A stretch of 18,460 nucleotides of DNA from JANRLJ01 sp034437895 (GTDB lineage: Bacteria; Chloroflexota; Anaerolineae; Aggregatilineales; Phototrophicaceae): positions 1 through 18,460 of the forward strand of contig DAOTTO010000025.1 in the NCBI GenBank assembly GCA_034437895.1. Reading direction: 5' to 3'. A program made the translations under genes and the position numbers. Below, piece after piece: positions 1 to 8,862 of this stretch. The notes below the pieces were generated by a model that was not told the origin of the DNA, searched no databases, and was given only the letters and a program-made list of their open reading frames with translations. Positions within the stretch are counted from its first letter, which is position 1. Every line of letters begins with the position of its first letter.

Positions 1-935
1 GGCGCTTCATTATGCCCGTGATCGGCGGCGATCATCACCAACGTATGCCCGTCGTGAATGGCAGGATCCGCCAATAAATCGCGCAGAGCTGTTAACTGCC
101 AGCGGATTTCGTTCCGCAAATAATCGTTGCGGGACCCATAAAGATGCGACAAAGTGTCCACCGCATCCCGATAAGTATTCACATAACAACGCTGCCCTTT
201 AGTGGCGATCAAGACATCGCGCAGACGCATCCACACATCCGTAAGTCCGGCATGGGTATAGCGATGCGCTACACCTCGGTGCATGATCCGTGATAAGCCT
301 GTCCCCAAAAGGTTTTTCGCCATCAGCAAATGGGTGGGTACGTCTACTTGCGTCAACATTTCGGGCAGAGTCGGCACGGGGATAAAATCTTCCGGCTTCA
401 ATCCCCAACTTTCCAATATCCCTGCTGGATGAGTCCCAATGGCAGGTTTATAGGAGAGCATATCCGCTAAAGTGGAAACTTCGCGCAGGTGCATCCATGT
501 GCCAACCATCCCATGCGCGGCGGGATGGGCAGCCGTCCACAAGGTCGGTAAGGCAACAGCGGTAGTGCTGGGCGCAATCGAAGTCAGCGGAAGCAGTTCG
601 TGTCCGTCCGTTAAGTCTGCGATTACGCCAGCGAACTCCTCATCTTCCGCCATCATCTGCCGCAGCCAGCGATAACCGAGGCCATCCGTAATGACCATCA
701 CAACCCGATGGATTTCCCCATCCGAAGCTCGATTTTGCCAAATACGCTCATCCAACGGCGGATTACCATTCGTCAGGCCAAAAATCGCGCCAATCCTCGC
801 GGCAATATTCAAAATGGAAAGGCCATCATAATGCGGAAAAATGATTTCGTCCTGCCACGCGACAGGAAGAGTCATCAGGCGGTTAGCGCGGATTTCCGCC
901 TCTAATTGATTCGCCAGAGTGAGGTTATCCGTCAT
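1..935 (-). CDS. Alkaline-phosphatase-superfamily (type I phosphodiesterase/nucleotide pyrophosphatase-like) protein, 3' end missing
   Basis: The frame is open from an ATG at 935 to the left edge, giving 311 residues with no stop, so the gene continues outside the window. Superfamily motifs are visible in order: ITDGLGYRWL near residues 82-91, where D84 is a likely metal ligand; APSTTA at 121-126, with T124 or T125 as the likely nucleophile, followed by ALPTLWTAAHPAAHGMVG; DTLSH at 260-264, the usual DxxxH metal motif; and AADHGHNE at 303-310. These fit a metal-dependent phosphohydrolase or phosphodiesterase. The substrate cannot be read from the sequence. No signal peptide or membrane segment is evident, so a cytoplasmic location is likely. 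It starts only 18 bases after the exonuclease stop, which suggests co-transcription. An AGAGG sequence lies about 10 bases upstream of the ATG. It could also be a phosphoglyceromutase-type or sulfatase-like member of the superfamily. Confidence 0.85.
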   Translation of the reverse strand, partial: MTDNLTLANQLEAEIRANRLMTLPVAWQDEIIFPHYDGLSILNIAARIGAIFGLTNGNPPLDERIWQNRASDGEIHRVVMVITDGLGYRWLRQMMAEDEEFAGVIADLTDGHELLPLTSIAPSTTAVALPTLWTAAHPAAHGMVGTWMHLREVSTLADMLSYKPAIGTHPAGILESWGLKPEDFIPVPTLPEMLTQVDVPTHLLMAKNLLGTGLSRIMHRGVAHRYTHAGLTDVWMRLRDVLIATKGQRCYVNTYRDAVDTLSHLYGSRNDYLRNEIRWQLTALRDLLADPAIHDGHTLVMIAADHGHNEA

Positions 936-953
936 TCTTTTTATCCTCTGCAA

Positions 954-1526
954 TCAGAAATAAGGCAGCAGCACATCCGCGCTTTGTTTTTCCAGCACAT
1001 ACGCCGTCAGCCGAGCAATGTTCCAAGCATCGTCGTCGCCGCGATGATGCGTCCCTTCTAGCGGTAATCCTGTCATCTTTATTGCCCCCGCCATCCCGAC
1101 CTGTTTCTTGAGCGCTAATTTTTCGGTAAACAAGGCTTTGAGGTTGACATGTTTGTCGCTAAATGGATATGGCACAAAAAAGCTGTCACACTGCTGCACG
1201 AACATCTTACGGTCATAATCGCCCCAACTGCCCCATAAACGATTCGGCGCGTCAAACTCGTTTTGCAAAATCTCACACGCTTCGGCATAAGTGATCCCAG
1301 TATCAACCTGCTCTTGCGTCAGCGAAGTGAGTTCGGTACAAAATTTGCTGACTTTGGAGCGGCTCGGCTTGACCAAAATGCTGCGCTTATCGCTGCGTTC
1401 CAACGTCTGCAAATTCAGCAAGCAGACACCAATTTCAATGATTTCATTCTGTTCCCCCAGCGGCGGGTTATTCTTCCAGCAAGTGGCCTCAATATCGACG
1501 ACAACCAACTTATCCTGCTGTACCAT
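954..1526 (-). CDS. DEDDh-family 3'-5' exonuclease (ERI-1/KapD-like)
   Basis: The 190-residue protein is about the size of a bare exonuclease domain. The DEDDh motifs are all present: VVVDIEATCW near the N-terminus, with D11 and E13 (Exo I); LWGSWGDYDRKMF near 98-109, with D103 (Exo II); and HHRGDDDAWN near 160-169, with H161 and D166 (Exo III). This arrangement resembles ERI-1/KapD-type RNA or DNA exonucleases rather than DnaQ or oligoribonuclease, and it should release 5'-mononucleotides with two metal ions. The start is either the ATG at 1526, which overlaps the upstream TGA by one base (TGATG), or a GTG one codon earlier. I chose the ATG. Either choice implies translational coupling to the DUF255 gene. 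The physiological substrate is unknown. Confidence 0.88.
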   Translation of the reverse strand: MVQQDKLVVVDIEATCWKNNPPLGEQNEIIEIGVCLLNLQTLERSDKRSILVKPSRSKVSKFCTELTSLTQEQVDTGITYAEACEILQNEFDAPNRLWGSWGDYDRKMFVQQCDSFFVPYPFSDKHVNLKALFTEKLALKKQVGMAGAIKMTGLPLEGTHHRGDDDAWNIARLTAYVLEKQSADVLLPYF

Positions 1527-3592
1527 CACGCCCCCGCTTCTTGCAGCAGCGTATATACAGCATCAACCGTCGTCACAGGCATCTGGCAGGCAAAATGACG
1601 GCAGACGTAAACCGTCGGCTGTCCGCCGCGCATCGAGCGATAGTTCAAGAGTGGAATTGTTGTCTCTGCCGGAACGTTTTCTACGGCGAGGGCTGTAATT
1701 ACATTCGGGCGGAAGGGCTGGCGCACCACGTCAAGCAGTTCAATCGTTGCCGCTGCTTTGGGGTCGCCCACAATTGCGATTTCGGTAATCCCGTTGACGA
1801 GCATATCAACCGCACTCAACGATTCACCAAATGCCTGTGGATAGCGGCGCAAGGCTTCCGTCAAAAGACGCAGCGCCCCTTTAGCCGCGTCCTCATAACG
1901 AGAATCGCCCGTATAAGCGGCTAGTCGCAAAAGCTGTTTGCACATCATCCCATTCCCCGAAGGCACAGCATTATCCTGTACATTGCGCGGACGGACGATC
2001 AACGCTTCATGATCGTCGCTTGTGTCATAAAAGCCGCCATCTGGCGTGGGGAAATGCGCCAAAACATGATCGGCTAAATTCCGTGCCGCCGTGAACCAGC
2101 GTTCCTCAAAAGTCGATTGATAGAGTTCGAGCAGCGCATCAATTACATTGGCGTAGTCTTCCAAATAGCCATTGAGCTTACTTGCGCCGTTCTTATGCGT
2201 CCTCAACAAACGACCATCATCTGTTAACATCTCGCGCAGTATGAAATCACCACAGCGCACCGCCGCCACGCGATAATCATCCCGCTTTAAAATACGTGCT
2301 GCCTCCGCAAGACTTGCTAACATCAGACCATTCCATGAGGCAAGCATTTTGTCGTCTAACCCCGGCGAGATGCGTTGTGTCCGTGCGGCATACAACTTGT
2401 CTTTAATTGCCGCGATTTTGGCTTGCAGATGCTCAACGGTCAGGTTAAACCGCTCTGCAACAACCTCATCAGTGTTCGGCACAAAAAGGATATTATGCCC
2501 CTCGAAATTGCCAACGCCGGTTATTCCATAATATTCAATAGCAACCGTAGCCAGAGACGGTGCTTCATCCTGACCCAAAATTTGCTCAAGTTCAGCTTTG
2601 CTCCAAACGAAGAACTTTCCTTCCTCGCCTTCGCTGTCGGCATCCGTCGCGCTGTAAAAACCACCTTCCGGGGAGGTCATCTCACGTAAAATATAATCGT
2701 AGATTTCTTCCGCAATGTGCCGATAAAACCCATTCCCTGTGATCTGCCACGCATGAAGGTATAAACGGCTCAACTGGGCGTTATCGTAGAGCATCTTTTC
2801 AAAATGCGGCACCAACCAGACGGTATCCGTGCTGTAACGGGCAAATCCGCCGCCGATTTGGTCATAAATGCCGCCCTGCGCCATTTTATCCAACGTATGC
2901 GTGACGACATGCAGCGTGGCAGCATCCCCGGTGCGCTTATAGCTGCGGAGCAGGGCTTCCAAATTCATCGGCTGTGGAAATTTAGGCGCACCTTCAAATC
3001 CGCCATGCACGGGGTCAAAATTCTGGGCGATTAAGTCCGCTGCTGTGTCGAGCAGATCAATGTTAAGCGCATCTACCTCTCCGCCAATGCCCAATACATC
3101 GCGTTTAAGCGCTCCCGTCAGATTCTCAGCCGCGCCCTCCACTTCATGACGACGGTTGAGATAGGCATCATGGACACCCGCCAGAATTTGCCGGAATGCT
3201 GGCATCCCATGACGTGGCTCTAAAGGGAAATACGTCCCGCCATAAAACGGACGACCATCCGGCAATAAAAAGACCGTCATAGGCCAACCACCATGCCCAC
3301 TCATTGCCTGAACCGCTTCCATGTAGATCGCGTCTACATCGGGGCGTTCCTCGCGGTCAACTTTGATGTTGATATAAAGCTCATTCATCATTTGGGCGGT
3401 AGGAACATGCTCAAAACTCTCGTGCGCCATAACGTGGCACCAATGACAAGCGCTGTAACCCACACTCAGCAAAATCGGTTTGTCTTCGGATTGCGCTTTT
3501 TTTAGGGCTTCTTCGCCCCAAGCATACCAATCTACGGGATTATCTTTATGTTGCAGCAGATAGGGACTTGTTTCATATTGCAGTCGATTCAT
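1526..3592 (-). CDS. DUF255 thioredoxin-domain protein (YyaL/SSP411/SPATA20 family)
   Basis: The 688-residue protein matches the usual full length of this family. The N-terminus has the family signature, with NRLQYETSPYLLQHKDNPVD at residues 2-21 followed by an SACHWCHVM motif whose CxxC is C49-H50-W51-C52. The thioredoxin-like domain covers roughly residues 1-165. The rest resembles the alpha/alpha six-hairpin fold of N-acylglucosamine 2-epimerase-like proteins, with conserved patches such as FARYSTDTVWLVPHFEKMLY and SPGLDDKMLASWNGLMLASL. No signal peptide is visible, so it is probably cytosolic. The family is widespread from bacteria to humans, but its biochemical role is unsettled; a redox or sugar-related function is an inference from the folds. 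It is the second gene of the minus-strand unit, 17 bases after the hypothetical gene, and its stop overlaps the exonuclease start. Confidence 0.93.
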   Translation of the reverse strand: MNRLQYETSPYLLQHKDNPVDWYAWGEEALKKAQSEDKPILLSVGYSACHWCHVMAHESFEHVPTAQMMNELYINIKVDREERPDVDAIYMEAVQAMSGHGGWPMTVFLLPDGRPFYGGTYFPLEPRHGMPAFRQILAGVHDAYLNRRHEVEGAAENLTGALKRDVLGIGGEVDALNIDLLDTAADLIAQNFDPVHGGFEGAPKFPQPMNLEALLRSYKRTGDAATLHVVTHTLDKMAQGGIYDQIGGGFARYSTDTVWLVPHFEKMLYDNAQLSRLYLHAWQITGNGFYRHIAEEIYDYILREMTSPEGGFYSATDADSEGEEGKFFVWSKAELEQILGQDEAPSLATVAIEYYGITGVGNFEGHNILFVPNTDEVVAERFNLTVEHLQAKIAAIKDKLYAARTQRISPGLDDKMLASWNGLMLASLAEAARILKRDDYRVAAVRCGDFILREMLTDDGRLLRTHKNGASKLNGYLEDYANVIDALLELYQSTFEERWFTAARNLADHVLAHFPTPDGGFYDTSDDHEALIVRPRNVQDNAVPSGNGMMCKQLLRLAAYTGDSRYEDAAKGALRLLTEALRRYPQAFGESLSAVDMLVNGITEIAIVGDPKAAATIELLDVVRQPFRPNVITALAVENVPAETTIPLLNYRSMRGGQPTVYVCRHFACQMPVTTVDAVYTLLQEAGA

Positions 3593-3609
3593 TATTTATC
3601 CTTACATCT

Positions 3610-4422
3610 TTACCATGTCAGCAGTGGTGGCGGTACTTCAGCAGGTCTGTCATCATCTTCCCAAAATTTTTCCAGCCAACTAAGCAGCTTTTTCATCACT
3701 TCGGGAGTCATGCGGATGGCAGCCTCAAAGTTATTAGGAGAAAAAGCATAAAAGTTCGTATAGTATTGGCGTGCAATGCAGACGAGATAATCGCTTTCCC
3801 AGCGCGAAGGCCCCCACAAAAAAGACAACCCGCCCTGCTCGCGGCGCATCAAATCGAGCCAGCGTTCCCGATCAATCTCGCTTAATTCCCTCAGTGCGAA
3901 GCGCAGCGTTAGCATTGACCCATACGTAAAGGCCATTTGCACAGTATGGGTGGAAGAATCGGCTTCAAAGATGACCTGCGCGGAATTATCTTGGGTCGTA
4001 ATCGTCGCCACACCGCGCCCTTCTTTCGTCCCTAGCTCACGAAAACTGATGACCGACATCACCGGCATCCGTTGAAAGCGGCTGGCAAGCTCCTTATCCA
4101 AATCAATCTCGCCGTTAAAAAATTGTTGCAGCATCCAAGGCGGGCTAGACGGCACAGGGGATTCGATTTTGATTTCTTCTGATTTACGTAGCTCTAAAAC
4201 AGGCGGCTCTTCATCCTGTGGAAGCACGTCTTGGGGGCGCACCATAATCGCCTGCGAGGGTGCAGGTGTGTTAGGCGTGGGCTGGAAGGTTTCGATCAAG
4301 CGCTCTAAAAGAAGCCGCTTATCATCAATCAAAGCGCGTTCCTCCTCAAAAATTGGATCCAATTTGCGCGTGTCATCCTCATCATGATCGTTGTTGGGTT
4401 GGCCGTTCGTCATATCGTTCAT
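3610..4422 (-). CDS. Uncharacterised protein with acidic, proline-rich N-terminus and conserved-looking C-terminal domain
   Basis: I do not recognise this family. From the ATG at 4422 the protein has 270 residues. An in-frame TTG at 4440 would add six residues, and another ATG lies at 4413; I preferred 4422 because it is an ATG preceded by GAG four bases upstream. The first third is acidic, low in complexity and proline-rich, and probably disordered. After about residue 95 it looks folded: SPPWMLQQFFNGEIDLDKEL, a beta-rich stretch, then aromatic-rich motifs such as LSFLWGPSRWESDYLVCIAR and YYTNFYAFSPNNFEAAIRM, ending in LLSWLEKFWED. No signal peptide, membrane helix or catalytic motif is visible. 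It is first in the unit with the DUF255 protein, exonuclease and phosphodiesterase, so it may work with them. Confidence 0.75.
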   Translation of the reverse strand: MNDMTNGQPNNDHDEDDTRKLDPIFEEERALIDDKRLLLERLIETFQPTPNTPAPSQAIMVRPQDVLPQDEEPPVLELRKSEEIKIESPVPSSPPWMLQQFFNGEIDLDKELASRFQRMPVMSVISFRELGTKEGRGVATITTQDNSAQVIFEADSSTHTVQMAFTYGSMLTLRFALRELSEIDRERWLDLMRREQGGLSFLWGPSRWESDYLVCIARQYYTNFYAFSPNNFEAAIRMTPEVMKKLLSWLEKFWEDDDRPAEVPPPLLTW

Positions 4423-4617
4423 TTTGCTCAAATTATCCAAAACTCGTACCTTGTTCTAATTATGCCTTAACCCTGTTGGTTTAACATTAAAGAGTCACCT
4501 AAACACCAAGTTCGTGCCGATTTCTCAACTGCTATTCGACATCTACTTGCATACTTCTAACGTTTAGCGTGTACACTTGTCTCAATAAATTTGTCAACAC
4601 AGGGTATAACGCCTATC
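4423..4617. promoter_or_regulatory. Divergent promoter region between the hypothetical-led unit and ftsH
   Basis: This AT-richer spacer of about 195 bases lies between divergently transcribed genes, so it should hold promoters for both. A TATAAC at 4605-4610 resembles a -10 box, but it sits only 7 bases before the ftsH ATG, which would imply an almost leaderless message. A TTGCAT at 4547-4552 and a TACACT at 4572-4577 are a poorer pair with a 19-base spacer. An imperfect inverted repeat (TTAACC ... GGTTTAA) lies near 4467-4484. None of these is strong by itself. Confidence 0.35.
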
Positions 4618-6687
4618 ATGTTTCCCAATAACAATCGAAATGACAATAAGAAATCCCCCGACCAACCCCCGCCCCAACAACCAGAATGGCGACGTTGGTT
4701 ATGGCCCGGACTGGCGGCACTGGTCTTGTTATGGGTCTTCATCCAAGCCAGCACCTCTTTTAGTGGGACGACCCAAGCGCAGGAAGTCCCGTACAGCTTT
4801 CTCCTCACACAAGCCGAAGCAGGTAATATCGCTGAAGTGGTCGTGCGTGATACCGATGCCAGCGGTCTGTTTAAAAGCCCTGTCACCAATCCAGAGACGA
4901 ATCAGCAAATTAGCGAGTTCAGCGTCCGGCTTTTAACCGGGCAGAACGCCAATGAGCGCCTCATTAATGCGTTTTTGGATAACGGTGTGAGCGTTGTACC
5001 GCAGTCGAGTGATCCGCCTACAATTTTACTCATTCTGGCACAATGGGCACCGCTGCTGCTTATTATCGCATTTTTCGTCTGGACGGCGCGACGCGCTCAA
5101 CGCCAGATGAACGGGGCATTTGGCTTCGGACGCGCCCAAGCCCGTGAGTATACCGTCGAAAAACCGCAGGTCACCTTTGAAGATGTAGCAGGGCAAGATT
5201 CGGCAAAAGCCGAACTTGTCGAGATTGTGGATTTCCTGCGTGAGCCGGATAAATATATCGCGCTCGGCGCACGTATACCGCGTGGTGTGCTGCTCGTAGG
5301 GCCACCAGGAACAGGCAAGACACTCATGGCGCGTGCTGTTGCGGGGGAAGCCAGCGTCTCATTCTTTAGTATCGCAGCTTCCGAATTTGTAGAAATGTTC
5401 GTCGGTGTCGGCGCATCGCGTGTGCGTGATCTCTTTAAACGCGCCAAAGACAACGCACCGAGCATTGTCTTTATTGATGAAATTGACGCAGTAGGCCGTC
5501 AGCGCGGCGCGGGTCTGGGCGGCGGGAATGATGAGCGCGAACAAACGCTCAATCAGATGCTTGCGGAGATGGACGGATTCGATCAGAACGAAAGCGTCAT
5601 CGTCATGGCGGCAACCAATCGCCCTGATGTTCTTGATCCGGCTCTATTGCGTCCGGGCCGGTTTGATCGTCAGGTCACGGTAGGTCTACCAGATCGCATC
5701 GGACGACATGCCATCCTGAAAATTCATACGCGTGGCAAACCGCTGGATAACACAGTTGATTTGGAACGCCTCGCGGGAGGAACAATCGGCTTCTCCGGCG
5801 CGGATCTAAGCAATCTTGCGAATGAAGCGGCATTAACCGCCGCCCGCCGCAACGCAAAAAAGATTAACATGCGCGATTTTTCTGACGCATTTGATCGCAT
5901 CGTCCTCGGTTCGGAGCGTCCACCCCTGTCCGATCCTCAAGAACGCCGTGTCGTCGCTTATCATGAAGCGGGGCATGCCCTGATCGCGGCACTCGTGCCA
6001 GAAGCCGATCCTGTGCTAAAAGTGACCATCGTTCCGCGTGGACAAGCGCTCGGCGTGACTGCACAAATCCCTAATGATGATCGCCGCAATTATTCTCAAG
6101 AATATCTACAAGCGCGGATGTTGGTATTGCTGGGTGGACGCGCATCCGAGCAAGTGATCTTCCAAGAAGTGACGACTGGTGCAGAAAATGATTTGCGCCG
6201 CGTGACCGATCTCGCCCGCCGGATGGTGGCACAGTTCGGTATGAGCGAAGTGATTGGCCCGCTGAATTTTGGTGAGGATGATCGTCAGCCCTTCCTCGGC
6301 TACTCCCTCTCGCAAGGGCGCAATTACAGTGAACAGACCGCTGCCCTCATTGATGGAGAAGTTCGCCGTATTGTAGAAGGCATGTATGAAGAAACCCTAA
6401 AACTGCTGGATGCTAACCGCGATAAGCTCGAAGCTCTTGCAGAAGCTCTGATGACGCATGAAGTCGTCGATCAAGAACTGATGGAAAAAGTCACAGGCAT
6501 TATGTTTAAACGCGCGCGTACCAGTGATGATCTGCAAGATGCTCCTCGTCACTTTGCGATGAAACTGCCAGAAGAAGTGACGGACGAAGGTATCATCAAA
6601 GGAGACGACGCGCCTAAAGCCTCAGAAAATGGCGCTTCGCACGGTAGTACCGAACCGAAATCAAGTGACACTTCGCAATCGAGTTAA
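4618..6687 (+). CDS. ftsH: ATP-dependent zinc metalloprotease FtsH
   Basis: FtsH is the membrane-anchored AAA+ protease that unfolds and degrades misassembled membrane proteins and some cytosolic regulators. From the ATG at 4618 it has 689 residues. Visible in order are a polar Asn/Pro-rich N-terminus, a first membrane helix at about 28-45, an extracytoplasmic domain of roughly 90 residues, and a second helix at about 136-159. The AAA domain has Walker A GPPGTGKT at 228-235, Walker B DEID at 287-290 and the second region of homology NRPDVLDPALLRPGRFDRQ. The protease domain has HEAGH at 449-453 and the third zinc ligand D525 in TTGAENDL. The tail is polar and serine-rich. An in-frame TTG at 4591 would add nine residues but has no ribosome-binding site and lacks the typical FtsH N-terminus. 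The gene appears to be transcribed alone and converges on the EF-G gene. Confidence 0.97.
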   Translation: MFPNNNRNDNKKSPDQPPPQQPEWRRWLWPGLAALVLLWVFIQASTSFSGTTQAQEVPYSFLLTQAEAGNIAEVVVRDTDASGLFKSPVTNPETNQQISEFSVRLLTGQNANERLINAFLDNGVSVVPQSSDPPTILLILAQWAPLLLIIAFFVWTARRAQRQMNGAFGFGRAQAREYTVEKPQVTFEDVAGQDSAKAELVEIVDFLREPDKYIALGARIPRGVLLVGPPGTGKTLMARAVAGEASVSFFSIAASEFVEMFVGVGASRVRDLFKRAKDNAPSIVFIDEIDAVGRQRGAGLGGGNDEREQTLNQMLAEMDGFDQNESVIVMAATNRPDVLDPALLRPGRFDRQVTVGLPDRIGRHAILKIHTRGKPLDNTVDLERLAGGTIGFSGADLSNLANEAALTAARRNAKKINMRDFSDAFDRIVLGSERPPLSDPQERRVVAYHEAGHALIAALVPEADPVLKVTIVPRGQALGVTAQIPNDDRRNYSQEYLQARMLVLLGGRASEQVIFQEVTTGAENDLRRVTDLARRMVAQFGMSEVIGPLNFGEDDRQPFLGYSLSQGRNYSEQTAALIDGEVRRIVEGMYEETLKLLDANRDKLEALAEALMTHEVVDQELMEKVTGIMFKRARTSDDLQDAPRHFAMKLPEEVTDEGIIKGDDAPKASENGASHGSTEPKSSDTSQSS

Positions 6688-6696
6688 TAAATATTC

Positions 6697-6727
6697 CGTA
6701 GGGGCGATTCAGTGAGTCGCCCCTACG
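6697..6727. repeat. REP-like palindrome between convergent ftsH and EF-G genes
   Basis: Left arm CGTAGGGGCGA (6697-6707) and right arm TCGCCCCTACG (6717-6727) pair perfectly over 11 bases around a 9-base loop. Neither strand has a U-tract just after the hairpin, so it is not a textbook intrinsic terminator, although it could still stop or protect both transcripts. The GTAGGGGCGA...TCGCCCCTAC form resembles short dispersed palindromes that I recall from Chloroflexota and cyanobacterial spacers. I could not check copy number, and no second copy was noticed in this window. Confidence 0.7.
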
Positions 6728-6757
6728 ACAACCTCCACACACACTCAGCACTGACTT

Positions 6758-8836
6758 TTACACACTGGCTTGATTCGCCTTCACGATTTGTTCCTGCACC
6801 TGCGCGGGGACGCGCTCATAATGGCTGAACGTCATCGCATAAGCACCGCGTCCGCCCGTCATCGAGCGTAATTCGTTCCCGTAGCGCATCATTTCCGACA
6901 TCGGCACTTGAGCATTCACGATACTTTTGTTGCCAAAGGTATCCATCCCCTGCACCCGCCCACGCCGCGTATTAAGGTCGCCCAAAATATCGCCCATCAT
7001 GCTTTCCGGCACGGTGATTTTTACATCCATAATCGGCTCGGTCAGCACTGGCCCCGCTTCAATAAAGGCTTCTTTAAAGGATTCGCGCCCGGCGATTTGG
7101 AATGCAATGTCCTTAGAATCAACAGGGTGCATCTTGCCATCAATCACAGTCGCCCTAACATCCACCACTGGATAACCTGCAACTACTCCTTCCGGCAGTA
7201 CGGAGTTAATCCCTTTTTCAATCGACGGGAAGTACACGTTAGAAATCGCGCCGCCGACCACTTTGGTTTCAAACACAAAGCCCTCGCCGGGATTCGGCTC
7301 TATCCGCAAACTGACTTCACCAAACTGCCCCGACCCGCCCGTCTGTTTTTTATGGCGATAGGTCGCTTCAGCTTTTTGGGTGATTGTCTCCCGATATGGC
7401 ACTTTGGGGATATGTGTGTCGATTCCCACGCCGAGTTTTTCCGCCCGACTGATGGCAACGGCAACATGCGCCTCGCCCATGCCTTCTAAGATGACCTGCC
7501 GTGTATCACTATCCTGCCGCCAGCGCAGAGTCGGGTCGGCCTCGCAAAGGCTGGAAAGAATCATCCCCATTTTAGCGCTGTCGGCTTGCGTGCGCGGCGT
7601 GATGGCTACTTGATACAGCGGATCGGGGAATTCTGGCTTGAGGATTTCAAAAGCATTTTCTTTAGGCGAGAAGGTATCGCCGGTTTTGGTGTGGGTCAAT
7701 TTGGCGACAACCGCAATATCCCCAGCATGGAGGGTTTTGATCTGTTCGTTGTCTTTACCGCGCACCAGCATCAGCGAATTAAAGCGCTCTTCGCTGGCAC
7801 GGGTCGAATTATAGTAGCGTCCGTCGGCATGGATGGAGCCAGAAAATATACGGAAGTAATTCAACTGCCCGACAAAGCGATCTGTCGTCGTCTTAAAGAC
7901 ATACGCCGCCAATGGTCCCTCGTCAGTCTGCGGCGCGGTCAGATATTCGACATTATCCATCTTATGCGCCCCGCTGCGGACAATACCCACCCGGCGTTGC
8001 GAAGGCGGCGAAGTATACACAACCAGCGCTTCCAAAACTGGAATCGTGCCGATATTCTTCGCGCCGGAGGTCACGAAAACGGGAACGGTGTTCAATTGAT
8101 GATCACGGGCTGCCAGGCGCATCCCGTCGCGGATTTCCTCATTCGTAAGCTGCTCACCCGCAAAGTATTTTTCAAGCAGTTGATCTTCTGCTTCGGCGGC
8201 GGCTTCCACTAACGTCATACGGGCGGCTTGGGCGGCTTCAGTCAGATCAGCAGGTAAATCAGACCGATCTTTGCCCGCTTCATAATAGGCTTTCATCGTC
8301 AGCAAGTTGACTACGCCCTTAAAGCTGGCTTCTTTGCCGATAGGCAGCATTACGGGGATAAATTTATATTCGGGAAATGTCTCTTTTAAGCTGTCGAGCG
8401 CCACGTCAAAATCGGCATTCTCTCGATCCATTTTATTGATAATGACGATAATCGGCTGTTGATAGGTTTGGGCATATTCCCACGCCAATTCCGTCCCAAC
8501 TTCCACACCCGCCACCGCATCCACCACGACAATGACGCTATCCGCGACACGAATAGCATTTTTGACTTCACCCTGAAAATCGGTATAACCCGGAGCATCT
8601 AACACATTAATTTTGTGATCTTCAAATTCGACGGGGATAAGTGAGGTAGAGAGGGAAATACCGCGCTGCTTTTCGTCTTCTTCCCAATCTGAGACGGTGT
8701 TGCCTTCTTCGATCTTGCCTAATCGGGTAACTGCCCCGGTGTTATAGAGGAGTGCTTCCACCAGGGTTGTCTTGCCGCTGCCCTGGTGGCCCACTAAGGC
8801 CACATTTCTGAGTTTCTCCGTGACGTACTCTTTCAT
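6758..8836 (-). CDS. fusA: Elongation factor G, type-2 (EF-G2-like) paralogue
   Basis: This 692-residue protein has full EF-G length and domain order: GTPase domain, beta-barrel domain II, then domains III, IV and V. The GTPase motifs are GHQGSGKTT at 16-24, switch I ending in KQRGISLS, DAPGYTDF at 80-87 (G3) and NKMD at 134-137 (G4). Domain IV shows the KQTGGSGQFGEV loop near its start, and RRGRVQGMD lies in domain V. The P-loop differs from canonical EF-G, which has HIDAGKTT, and together with YNTGAVTRLGKIEEGNTV it matches the EF-G2/EF-G-like branch. The gene has no rpsL, rpsG or tuf neighbour, which fits a second copy outside the str operon. Its role in translocation, ribosome recycling or stress is not settled for this branch. 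A GGAGG lies about 11 bases before the ATG. Confidence 0.9.
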   Translation of the reverse strand: MKEYVTEKLRNVALVGHQGSGKTTLVEALLYNTGAVTRLGKIEEGNTVSDWEEDEKQRGISLSTSLIPVEFEDHKINVLDAPGYTDFQGEVKNAIRVADSVIVVVDAVAGVEVGTELAWEYAQTYQQPIIVIINKMDRENADFDVALDSLKETFPEYKFIPVMLPIGKEASFKGVVNLLTMKAYYEAGKDRSDLPADLTEAAQAARMTLVEAAAEAEDQLLEKYFAGEQLTNEEIRDGMRLAARDHQLNTVPVFVTSGAKNIGTIPVLEALVVYTSPPSQRRVGIVRSGAHKMDNVEYLTAPQTDEGPLAAYVFKTTTDRFVGQLNYFRIFSGSIHADGRYYNSTRASEERFNSLMLVRGKDNEQIKTLHAGDIAVVAKLTHTKTGDTFSPKENAFEILKPEFPDPLYQVAITPRTQADSAKMGMILSSLCEADPTLRWRQDSDTRQVILEGMGEAHVAVAISRAEKLGVGIDTHIPKVPYRETITQKAEATYRHKKQTGGSGQFGEVSLRIEPNPGEGFVFETKVVGGAISNVYFPSIEKGINSVLPEGVVAGYPVVDVRATVIDGKMHPVDSKDIAFQIAGRESFKEAFIEAGPVLTEPIMDVKITVPESMMGDILGDLNTRRGRVQGMDTFGNKSIVNAQVPMSEMMRYGNELRSMTGGRGAYAMTFSHYERVPAQVQEQIVKANQASV

Positions 8837-8862
8837 AACAAAACCAGCCTCCGTAAAAACAT

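Noticed and set aside
1291..1698. 135-residue plus-strand frame across the exonuclease/DUF255 junction
   Set aside because: It is antisense to two clear genes and low in recognisable protein features.
4591..4617. TTG start giving ftsH nine extra residues
   Set aside because: No ribosome-binding site precedes it; the ATG at 4618 gives a normal FtsH N-terminus.
6697..6727. Palindrome as a standard intrinsic terminator
   Set aside because: No U-tract follows on either strand; a REP-like element is the better description, although a role at the 3' ends remains possible.
6908..8212. Long plus-strand frames (193 and 208 residues) inside the EF-G gene
   Set aside because: They lie wholly antisense to a strongly conserved gene, have no family motifs and are explained by its codon use.
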